Shown one piece after another: positions 1-6,262 of a stretch of 64,000 nucleotides of DNA. The position numbers were made by a program, and so were the translations under genes. The notes beneath the pieces are model-generated. The model saw only the letters and a program-made list of their open reading frames with translations. It was not told where the DNA came from and searched no databases. Source of the stretch: Anaerostipes butyraticus. GTDB lineage: Bacteria > Bacillota > Clostridia > Lachnospirales > Lachnospiraceae. The stretch lies in assembly GCF_016586355.1 (NCBI RefSeq), contig NZ_BLYI01000006.1, positions 62,001 to 126,000 on the forward strand, written 5' to 3'. Every line of letters starts with the position of its first letter. Position 1 is the stretch's first letter.

Positions 1-696
1 GGTCTTAATCCTACCATCATAAATATGATGTAAATCTATTGTAGAAACTCTACCAGTATTCGTAATCTTGGAGATAGACAAGCCATTCCTATTAACCGCA
101 CAAGGAACACATACCTTTTCTTGGGACAAGCCTCTGATATGTGTAGAATGACCACGCTTATGAGCCTTGCGTGGCATAGCAAATGTCTTACTCTTGCTAT
201 GATTGCCCTTGTACGAGATGGCGAAAAAAGTTTCGTCAGCCTCAATAATGCCGTCAAGGGTAACATCGTCTGCCATATTCTGAAGTGCATCCAAAATCTT
301 GTGTCTCCAAAGGAATGCGGTGTTTCTGTGAATCCCACAAGCAACAGCAGTCTTACGAATGGATAAGCCATTCATCATACAATCAATGTACTGCTCCCAC
401 ACGGACAAGTCTTTTCTTGTACCAGACACAATGGAGTTCGTAGCAATCACGAAGGACTTGCCACAATCCTTACATACATATCGCTGTGTGCCATCTTTAC
501 GATGACCATTGCGAACCACATGGATACAGCCACAAAGAGGGCATACACGACCATTTGCAAAGCGTTCCTTTGCTACGAAATCTTCAATATTCAAAGACTT
601 TACAAAGGCAGGACTTAAAAGCATTGTTTTAAGGCTTTCCTGCTCTGCGACAGTCAACTTACCGATAATATCTAATGCGTCTTTGATAGTAGGCAT
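1..696 (-). CDS. IS1595-family transposase, partial (runs off left edge)
   Basis: Transposase that would move the IS1595-type element. 232 codons are visible from the ATG at 696, preceded on its strand by GGAGGTAATTGG. An N-terminal zinc ribbon shows two CxxC pairs (CPLCG near residue 52, CKDCG near 75). It is followed by a helix-turn-helix-like stretch (SIRKTAVACGIHRNTAFLW, about 112-130) and the start of an ISXO2-like catalytic domain with the first acidic residue in IIEADETFF (about D154). The family is usually near 300 residues, so roughly the last quarter is missing only because of the window edge. No frameshift is seen. Confidence 0.85.
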   Translation of the reverse strand, partial: MPTIKDALDIIGKLTVAEQESLKTMLLSPAFVKSLNIEDFVAKERFANGRVCPLCGCIHVVRNGHRKDGTQRYVCKDCGKSFVIATNSIVSGTRKDLSVWEQYIDCMMNGLSIRKTAVACGIHRNTAFLWRHKILDALQNMADDVTLDGIIEADETFFAISYKGNHSKSKTFAMPRKAHKRGHSTHIRGLSQEKVCVPCAVNRNGLSISKITNTGRVSTIDLHHIYDGRIKT

Positions 697-784
697 ATCC
701 AATTACCTCCTTCGGTGGTACTGTTTCTTACTATTATTATACGCTATTTCTCGTCAAAAATCAACCATTTGTTGTGACAGAGCC
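1..784 (-). mobile_element. IS1595-family insertion sequence (5' part)
   Basis: A zinc-ribbon DDE transposase on the minus strand is preceded by a terminal sequence reading GGCTCTGTCACAACAAATGG on that strand, starting at 784. The element sits inside a kinase gene, whose reading frame breaks exactly at this terminus. The other end and the second target-site copy lie left of the window. IS1595 members usually make 8-bp target duplications, so TAATGAAA or a shifted neighbour at 785-792 would be the copy on this side (inference). Confidence 0.8.
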
Positions 785-915
785 TAATGAAAAAAGTCGT
801 CTGTGTGCATATGCACAGATTTATCCATGTTCGATTCTTTTGCGACAATCGACGCAGTTGTTGTCTTTCCTGTTCCCGGCGAACCTGTAATCACAATAAT
901 TCTTCCTTGATTCAT
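784..915 (-). pseudogene. P-loop nucleotide kinase/AAA-type ATPase, 5' fragment cut by the IS
   Basis: From ATG 915 the minus strand encodes 43 residues starting MNQGRIIVITGSPGTGKTTT, a clear Walker A motif (GSPGTGKT, residues 11-18). It runs through ...MHTDDFFH, then hits a TAG whose last bases belong to the IS end at 784. The remainder of the kinase, expected at about 150-180 residues, must lie beyond the IS. Small P-loop kinases of this sort travel with resistance genes on gut Firmicute elements. The substrate is unknown. AGGGAGAATGTAG upstream of the ATG is a good ribosome site. Confidence 0.75.
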
Positions 916-991
916 CTACATTCTCCCTCGCAATTCAGATTTACCGCTCTCTTTCTGATTTTGGAGCGTTTCTTCTCTCAAGATTGAAATG

Positions 992-1079
992 GGCGGGAAG
1001 CCATTTTAGGGCTTTCCCGCCTTGATTGCCCATCAGCAAAGACGGGCGGGACTGTCAACGGCGGCGCATTTATGCGCCG
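992..1079. repeat. Two hairpins in the intergenic region before the resistance gene
   Basis: Two inverted repeats lie between the kinase fragment and the nucleotidyltransferase gene. GGCGGGAA-GCC pairs with GGCTTTCCCGCC at 992-1022, with one bulge. CGGCGCAT pairs perfectly with ATGCGCCG at 1062-1079. Neither has a clean T-run, so a terminator role for the minus-strand gene ending at 1115 is only possible. Confidence 0.5.
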
Positions 1080-1114
1080 TTCATCTTGACCGTTGATTGG
1101 CCCCGCTAACTTTG

Positions 1115-1891
1115 CTACTCTGTTCTAAGTAATTCCTCAATTTGTTTTTTCATATATTCTACAAGTGCCATCGCTTCCTTTTCTACTGTCTCCCATTCAT
1201 CAGACAAATTTCCCAAATAAGCTTCCTTTGCCGTTGTTAGCAGGGGGGGAAATCTCTCCGGCAATTTTAAAATTACCCATTTTGCGGCAACATCTTTTGT
1301 CGTGATTTCTTCTGTTACTAAAGTAAACCACATTCGTGATAAGGTTAATAACACATTTCTTTCATCACCCTTAAAGCTGGAAATCAAACCAGGTAAAGAA
1401 AACCGAATTGCTTTTTTAATTTCGTGAAATGGGATAGCGGGAATAAGCTCTTTGCTTTCCGCCCCCTTCAAAGTTATGCTATTTTTTCTTGCTTGCCATA
1501 ATAAAATCATTATATCTGGGTCATTGCAGGCTTGCGGATATTCTCCTGCTTCCATCTCTCCCCTTAGCCATTCACCATACATATACTGACATTTTGGCGG
1601 AAATTGCAACGGAACAATATCAGATTGATTGATAATAGTTACCTCTAAAGGTCTTTTTTCAATACAGCCTACGGAGCCAGAAATTTTCAATAATTGCTTT
1701 GTTAGATCTGCTCTGATTGAATTACTCAATTCTTGTTTAGTAATTATCAGTATATCTATATCACTATCTGGACGCAGCCCATTCATTGTTGCTGAACCAT
1801 ATAAATATATCCCCAATATTTGACCTTGTAATATGGTTTCTGCTATTGAAATAACTTGATTTACTTGTTGTGGAAATTCATTTATATTCAT
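1115..1891 (-). CDS. Aminoglycoside nucleotidyltransferase, ANT(9)/AadA-like (spectinomycin type)
   Basis: 258 residues, the usual length for ANT(9) and ANT(3'')(9) enzymes, which inactivate spectinomycin (and streptomycin in AadA) by adenylation. The nucleotidyltransferase signature is YLYGSATMNGLRPDSDIDIL (about residues 29-48), with the catalytic Asp pair. RPLEVTIINQSDIVPLQFPP and YGEWLRGE match the ANT(9) pattern, and the C-terminal helical domain includes KGDERNVLLTLSRMW. It is a passenger gene of the transposon, 24 bp downstream of the nucleoside phosphorylase and on the same strand, so probably co-transcribed. Exact substrate is inferred from resemblance only. Confidence 0.85.
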   Translation of the reverse strand: MNINEFPQQVNQVISIAETILQGQILGIYLYGSATMNGLRPDSDIDILIITKQELSNSIRADLTKQLLKISGSVGCIEKRPLEVTIINQSDIVPLQFPPKCQYMYGEWLRGEMEAGEYPQACNDPDIMILLWQARKNSITLKGAESKELIPAIPFHEIKKAIRFSLPGLISSFKGDERNVLLTLSRMWFTLVTEEITTKDVAAKWVILKLPERFPPLLTTAKEAYLGNLSDEWETVEKEAMALVEYMKKQIEELLRTE

Positions 1892-1915
1892 TGTAACTCC
1901 TATATGTATTTATTT

Positions 1916-2686
1916 TTACTCCTCAACAACTGATAAAACAGCGTCTAAGGCTAATTCTAAGGCTATGGATATACTTGTTTTTCCCCATTCTCTTTCTTGG
2001 TATTTATGAGGGTCTGCAAGAGTATCGGCTGAAAAAAGCAGCATAGCCCATGTAACTTTTCTAAATTTTGCACACGCCGCCAATGCGGAACATTCCATTT
2101 CTACTACTTGACATCCCTCTTCTTTCCGATACTGAACCATTTCTACTGTTTCTCGATAAAAACCGTCTGTTGTCCATGTTTTAACTTCCCAATATGGTAT
2201 ATTCTTTTGGCTTAAAGCAGATTCAATCGCATTTATACCAGCCTTTGAAATCTCTACTTCTCGGGAGGGAGGAAGATAATGGTAAGATGTTCCCTCATCT
2301 CTCAATGCAGAAACAGGTATCAAAAATCTATTTTCCGGGATGTCTTCCAATACGCCGCAGGAGCCGACGGAAATAATCTTTGTTACACCCCCTGCAATTA
2401 AATATTCTAAAACTTGGACGGCAGCAGCACTTCCCACAGGAGCCGGACATAGACATATTTTCTCCTGATTATAAAGACATTCATAAATAGGATATCGTCT
2501 TGTTGCACTTTCAAATTCATCTATCTGTATTCCATCATAGGTATGTGCATAATTTTCAACCTCGTCTCCTAAAAAAGCAAACACTGCTTTTGCAGGAAAA
2601 CATTTTTTCCCATTTCCCGGCTGAAAAACAGCTTTTGATGCGGTATCGTACTCTAAAACAGGGTAGTCATGCTTTACTAATGGCAT
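1916..2686 (-). CDS. Nucleoside phosphorylase (purine/uridine phosphorylase family)
   Basis: 256 residues of the PNP/UDP family, which splits nucleosides with phosphate into base and sugar-1-phosphate. Visible family marks are the phosphate-binding segment (CLCPAPVGSAAAVQVLEYLI, about 78-97), a Gly-rich core VGSCGVL, and the ribose-binding region VVEMECSALAACAKF (about 195-209), where the MEC/MEx signature holds the catalytic Glu. It lies in tandem with the nucleotidyltransferase, and the gene has no obvious mobility role. Its partner might be a drug-modifying function or simple salvage. That link is speculative. Confidence 0.8.
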   Translation of the reverse strand: MPLVKHDYPVLEYDTASKAVFQPGNGKKCFPAKAVFAFLGDEVENYAHTYDGIQIDEFESATRRYPIYECLYNQEKICLCPAPVGSAAAVQVLEYLIAGGVTKIISVGSCGVLEDIPENRFLIPVSALRDEGTSYHYLPPSREVEISKAGINAIESALSQKNIPYWEVKTWTTDGFYRETVEMVQYRKEEGCQVVEMECSALAACAKFRKVTWAMLLFSADTLADPHKYQEREWGKTSISIALELALDAVLSVVEE

Positions 2687-2710
2687 ATTATTATCTCGAA
2701 TAACAGGCTA

Positions 2711-3508
2711 TTATTCTATTCCTTTCATCATCTTTTTTGCCAACTGCTTGAACAGGTCGGCAGTTTCTTCATCCATCGGTGCAAGCTGTCCGATCTGTCC
2801 GGCAACCATCGCCGTTACATCGTCAATGGAAAGCGGGTTTTGCTTCTGTTCCGCCAATGCGTCCCGCATGGCTTGGAACATCGCGGCGGTCACAGCTTCT
2901 CCCGGCTGTTCCCCGTTGTCAATGTCTTTCTTAATATCCCGCAGGATAGCAAGGAACACATTTTTGATTTTCTCAATCTCCGCCTCATGTTCCCCCATCT
3001 TCTGGGCGTTCAAAAGCTGTAAATCCTGCTTTGCTTCCGCCCGGTGTTCCGGGTGTTCTTTCATCAGGTCGGACAGGGAAGCCGTTGCCATCTCGATAAG
3101 CTGGTTTCTTGCTGTTATGCCTTTTGCCGCTGTGTCCTGAAAATAAATCCGTATCAAATCTATCAGCTTAGGAAAATTCCTATGTTCCAACAGGCGGTTG
3201 AGGATTTGCACATCAACAGCACCCGTCACAAGCCCCCTCACGGCTCCCTCGGACAAGCCTAATTCAGAAATATCGTAGCTTTTACGAACGCTCACGGTAG
3301 ACAAGCCCAGTATGTAGTCTGTCGATACCTTAAATTCCTTTGCTACACCTATGAGAATATCACTGCTGACCGTTCTTGTTTCGCCGCTGACAATGCGGCT
3401 CAACTGGGAAGCGGAAACGCCTATCTTCTCCGCAAGTTCCTTTTGTGTGATGTGGTTCCCGTTGCATAAATCGGAAATCCGCTGTCCGGGTGTTCCGGGT
3501 AAAGCCAT
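2711..3508 (-). CDS. XRE-family transcriptional regulator with long helical C-terminal domain
   Basis: The start is set at the ATG at 3508 (MALPGTPGQRISDL...), because GGAGGAGGTG lies just upstream of it. An in-frame ATG 21 bp earlier overlaps that ribosome site. The 265-residue product has a Cro/C1-type helix-turn-helix (QKELAEKIGVSASQLSRIVSG, about residues 23-43) followed by about 200 mostly helical, charged residues with no catalytic motif. It faces away from the cysteine-rich protein gene at 3847. AATGCAATT repeats upstream (3558-3621) suggest self-regulation. Likely a control gene of the transposon. Confidence 0.8.
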   Translation of the reverse strand: MALPGTPGQRISDLCNGNHITQKELAEKIGVSASQLSRIVSGETRTVSSDILIGVAKEFKVSTDYILGLSTVSVRKSYDISELGLSEGAVRGLVTGAVDVQILNRLLEHRNFPKLIDLIRIYFQDTAAKGITARNQLIEMATASLSDLMKEHPEHRAEAKQDLQLLNAQKMGEHEAEIEKIKNVFLAILRDIKKDIDNGEQPGEAVTAAMFQAMRDALAEQKQNPLSIDDVTAMVAGQIGQLAPMDEETADLFKQLAKKMMKGIE

Positions 3509-3557
3509 AGATGCGCACCTCCTCCGCATACTTCCATTATACAGAATGATTGCAAAA

Positions 3558-3623
3558 ATGCAATTTCCAAAGTGTAAACTTCATCAAAATGCAATTCTCG
3601 CAATATTCCGGGAATTGCATTTT
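3558..3623. promoter_or_regulatory. Candidate operator: three AATGCAATT repeats upstream of the XRE gene
   Basis: AATGCAATT occurs at 3558-3566 and 3588-3596 and as its complement AATTGCATT at 3613-3621. The last two form an inverted repeat (AAAATGCAATTC 3586-3597, GAATTGCATTTT 3612-3623). The copies sit 50-115 bp before the XRE start, the usual place for an autoregulatory operator. A run of T after the right arm also allows terminator behaviour in the plus direction. Confidence 0.5.
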
Positions 3624-3726
3624 TTTCGTGTAGACTTAGGGTAGTTCATCGATGGACGGCACCTTGAAAACAGAATGACCGTCCGAAAAGGAATACCCAG
3701 GCTGGGGAAGCACCGCAAGGAGTCGG

Positions 3727-3751
3727 ACTTCGGGACAAAATGTCCCGAAGT
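3727..3751. repeat. Perfect 11-bp hairpin in the 3509-3846 gap
   Basis: ACTTCGGGACA, loop AAA, TGTCCCGAAGT. There is no following T-run, so it is not a typical terminator. The rest of the 3509-3846 gap holds the XRE operator repeats on its left and, at 3661-3676, ACCTTGAAAACAGAAT, which recurs with one change at 5938-5953. No further gene is seen. Confidence 0.6.
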
Positions 3752-3846
3752 TGCGGGGAGCGTGCCAACGCCGGAACACGCCGCAGGAATGGGGCAGGAA
3801 ACCTTTTCGGGGAGAACGGCAACGGAAAGCAAAATGGAGGGAACGC

Positions 3847-4260
3847 ATGAGAGATAACCCCTATAAAGACTTGCCGCCGCTGGAACGCAGGCCGGACGGT
3901 TCCCTTTACCGCATGACCCCGGCGCAGAGAAAACAGGCGGCCAGCCTGATACGCCGGGAGTGCTGTTGCTGTGAGGACGGCAACTGCATTGTCCTTGACG
4001 ATGGGGACACCTGCACCTGTCCGCAGACGATTTCTTTCTCGGTCTGCTGTAAGTGGTTCCGCTGGGCGGTCTTGCCGCTGGACGGGACGCTGGAAGCGGA
4101 GATTTTCCGGGATAAGGACTTGAAACGCTGTGAGGTCTGCGGCGGTGTGTTCGTCCCCAAATCCAACCGGGCAAAATACTGCCCCGGCTGTGCCGCCAGA
4201 GTTCACAGGCGGCAGAAAACAGAAAGTGAACGGAAAAGGAGGTCTGCTGTGGACAGTTAG
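3847..4260 (+). CDS. Cysteine-rich VLP-domain protein (putative zinc-binding)
   Basis: The start is ATG 3847, with GGAGG 8 bp upstream; a longer in-frame reading from 3751 lacks a ribosome site. 137 residues matching the Cys_rich_VLP family common on mobile elements of gut Clostridia. The first cluster is RRECCCCEDGNC plus CTCPQTISFSVCCKWF (about residues 37-75). The second is a zinc-ribbon-like CEVCGG...YCPGC (about 97-117), followed by a basic tail (RRQKTESERKRR). Likely binds metal and perhaps nucleic acid. Its biochemical function is unknown. It precedes the replication and mobilization genes on the same strand. Confidence 0.75.
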   Translation: MRDNPYKDLPPLERRPDGSLYRMTPAQRKQAASLIRRECCCCEDGNCIVLDDGDTCTCPQTISFSVCCKWFRWAVLPLDGTLEAEIFRDKDLKRCEVCGGVFVPKSNRAKYCPGCAARVHRRQKTESERKRRSAVDS

Positions 4261-4371
4261 GAGCGAAAAAAGCCTTGATTTATCAGGCTTCGCAAGCCCC
4301 AAACCGGGGCAGGTGGTATAAAGTATCGCCCGCCCCGGAAAACGGGCTTCTAACCGTCCACAAAACGCACT

Positions 4372-4767
4372 ATGACAAATACCATCTATATCCATCAGCC
4401 GGAAAGGGCGTTCAGCTTCACCCGGCTCCCGAATTTCCTCTTTGAAGCCCCCACGTTCAAGCTCCTGTCCAACGAGGCAAAGGTTCTGTATGCCTTTATT
4501 CTGCGCCGGACAGAGTTATCCCGCAAAAATGGGTGGGCGGATGACTGCGGACGGATTTTCCTGTATTTCCCTATCTGTGAAGTGGTCACATTGCTCCATT
4601 GTGGGCGGCAAAAAGCGGTGAACACCCTGCGGGAACTGCAATACGCCGGACTGGTGGAAATCCAGAAGCAGGGCTGTGGAAAACCCAACCGCATTTTCCC
4701 AAAATCCTATGAAGCGGTTCCAAACACCGACTTCAAGAAATCCCGTTCTGGTACGCCGGAGGACTGA
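4372..4767 (+). CDS. Replication initiator RepA_N-type protein, apparently shortened
   Basis: 131 residues matching the N-terminal domain of RepA_N/replication initiator A proteins: FSFTRLPNFLFEAPTFKLLS (about 14-33), LYAFILRRTELSRKNGW, and a winged-helix-like part (LLHCGRQKAVNTLRELQYAGL) ending KSYEAVPNTDFKKSRSGTPED. The frame stops at TGA 4765 and again at 4780. It is then open from 4783 to a TAG at 4924 with a sequence (STEINLEKYENQTVYRN) that looks like the continuation of the family's charged tail. The protein therefore seems C-terminally truncated. No strong ribosome site is visible before the ATG. Confidence 0.7.
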   Translation: MTNTIYIHQPERAFSFTRLPNFLFEAPTFKLLSNEAKVLYAFILRRTELSRKNGWADDCGRIFLYFPICEVVTLLHCGRQKAVNTLRELQYAGLVEIQKQGCGKPNRIFPKSYEAVPNTDFKKSRSGTPED

Positions 4768-4860
4768 AAACCGTACCCTTGAAGTACGGAAATCAATCTT
4801 GAGAAGTACGAAAACCAGACGGTATATAGAAATACAAAGATTAAAATGATTTATTTATAT

Positions 4861-4937
4861 CCATTCCATTCCTATCGTATCAGAGATAATTCTGGCGGGA
4901 TTTTCCCTGTGGAAAACCCTGGATAGGAAAGGAATGG
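4861..4937. other. Candidate origin of transfer (oriT) upstream of the relaxase
   Basis: Imperfect inverted repeat: CCATTCCATTCCTATC (4861-4876) against GATAGGAAAGGAATGG (4922-4937), 15 of 16 pairs. The 45-bp spacer contains a smaller TTTTCC/GGAAAA hairpin. It ends 13 bp before the MobV start, and MobV relaxases are known to nick at inverted repeats just upstream of their own gene. The nick site cannot be placed from the sequence. Confidence 0.55.
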
Positions 4938-4950
4938 GGAAAGGAGCAGA

Positions 4951-5895
4951 ATGGCACAACACGCAATTTTGCGGTTTGAGAAGCACAAGGGCAACCCGGC
5001 AAGGCCGCTGGAAGCCCATCACGAAAGACAGAAAGAACAATATGCCAGCAATCCCGACATTGACACAAGCCGGAGTAAATACAACTTCCATATCGTCAAG
5101 CCGGAGGGACGCTATTACCACTTCATTCAGAGCCGTATCGAGCAGGCCGGATGCCGGACGAGGAAAGACAGCACACGGTTTGTCGATACACTGGTAACTG
5201 CCAGCCCGGAGTTTTTCAAGGGGAAATCCCCAAAGGAGATACAGGCGTTTTTCCAGAGGGCGGCGGCTTTCCTCATTGGCCGGGTAGGACGGGAAAATAT
5301 CGTGTCGGCGGTGGTACACATGGACGAGAAAACGCCCCACCTGCATTTGACCTTTGTTCCGCTGACAAAGGACAACCGCCTGTGTGCAAAGGAGATTATC
5401 GGCAACCGGGCAAACCTGACGAAGTGGCAGGACGATTTTCACGCCTATATGGTGGAGAAATATCCTGACTTGGAGCGTGGGGAAAGCGCCAGCAAGACAG
5501 GCCGGAAGCATATCCCCACCCGGCTTTTCAAACAGGCGGTTTCCCTCTCCAAACAGGCCAGAGCCATTGAAGCCGCCCTTGACGGCATTAACCCGCTGAA
5601 CGCCGGAAAGAAAAAAGAGGAAGCCCTTTCCATGCTGAAAAAGTGGTTCCCGCAGATGGAAAACTTCTCCGGGCAGTTGAAAAAGTACAAGGTCACAATC
5701 AATGACCTGTTGGCGGAGAATGAGAAGTTGGAAGCAAGAGCAAAGGCCAGTGAAAAAGGCAAGATGAAAGATACGATGGAACGGGCAAAGCTGAAAAGCG
5801 AACTGGACAATTTACAGAGGCTGGTTGACCGTATCCCGCCGGATATACTGGCGGAACTGAAACGGCAGCAGCGGCACACGGCAAAGGAAAGGTGA
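4951..5895 (+). CDS. MobV/Pre-type relaxase (TnpZ-like mobilization protein)
   Basis: 314 residues; ATG 4951 with AAAGGAG upstream. Nicks oriT so that the excised element can be moved by a helper conjugation system. The Mob/Pre domain covers about the first 200 residues: N-terminal AILRFEKHKG, RSKYNFHIV (about 43-51), and the metal-binding histidine motif VVHMDEKTPHLHLTFVPL (about 122-139). A helical, charged C-terminal region (about 230-305) has coiled-coil character. In Tn4451 the corresponding gene is tnpZ. No coupling protein or type IV secretion gene is present in the window, so the element looks mobilizable, not self-transmissible. Confidence 0.88.
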   Translation: MAQHAILRFEKHKGNPARPLEAHHERQKEQYASNPDIDTSRSKYNFHIVKPEGRYYHFIQSRIEQAGCRTRKDSTRFVDTLVTASPEFFKGKSPKEIQAFFQRAAAFLIGRVGRENIVSAVVHMDEKTPHLHLTFVPLTKDNRLCAKEIIGNRANLTKWQDDFHAYMVEKYPDLERGESASKTGRKHIPTRLFKQAVSLSKQARAIEAALDGINPLNAGKKKEEALSMLKKWFPQMENFSGQLKKYKVTINDLLAENEKLEARAKASEKGKMKDTMERAKLKSELDNLQRLVDRIPPDILAELKRQQRHTAKER

Positions 5896-5967
5896 TAGAT
5901 ATAAGCAGAAATTTTCGCCGCCCCTGTGCGGCATTGTACCTTGAAAACTGAATATGGAGGACACTGG

Positions 5968-6162
5968 ATGGCAAAAAGCGAAAGCGATATTTTTACACCC
6001 CGGACAGGGCAGGTCATACGAACAGAGAACGGGACGCAGTATTTTGTATGTGGGAACAACCGTATAAAAATCTCCGAACACTTCGCCGCAGTCGGGAAGC
6101 CCCTCGGTGATCTGATTGTAGATGTGGTGCGGCATACCGCAGAAAAAGCCGCTTCAACCTGA
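5968..6162 (+). CDS. tnpW: TnpW-family transposon-encoded small protein
   Basis: 64 residues beginning MAKSESDIFTP. ATG 5968 is chosen because TATGGAGGACACTGG gives it a good ribosome site, while the in-frame ATG at 5926 has none. Sequence and position between relaxase and recombinase match TnpW of Tn4451-like elements. These are small proteins of unknown function with the pattern YFVCGNNRIKISEHF...GKPLGDL. There are no membrane segments and no catalytic motif. It ends 100 bp before tnpX. Confidence 0.75.
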   Translation: MAKSESDIFTPRTGQVIRTENGTQYFVCGNNRIKISEHFAAVGKPLGDLIVDVVRHTAEKAAST

Positions 6163-6183
6163 TAGCCCATCATTGATAACACG

Positions 6184-6233
6184 CCCACGCTTATGATATA
6201 ATTGCCATAGAGCAAAAGTATTGTAAGCGTGGG
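6184..6233. promoter_or_regulatory. Inverted repeat framing the likely tnpX promoter
   Basis: CCCACGCTTA (6184-6193) and TAAGCGTGGG (6224-6233) are perfect 10-bp inverted repeats 30 bp apart. A TATAAT box (6197-6202) lies between them, about 60 bp before the tnpX start. It could be an operator pair, a recombinase binding site, or a leader hairpin limiting tnpX expression. Confidence 0.55.
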
Positions 6234-6262
6234 TTGTTTCTTTAGAAGGAGGATTTTTAACG

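Noticed and set aside
3646-4395. 249-residue minus-strand frame plus overlapping 196-residue frame
   Set aside because: Antisense to the cysteine-rich VLP protein and rich in Pro/Arg/Ser as expected from a complementary frame; no ribosome site.
5445-6215. 256-residue minus-strand frame over mobV and tnpW
   Set aside because: Antisense shadow with a Ser/Phe/Leu-biased composition and no start signal.
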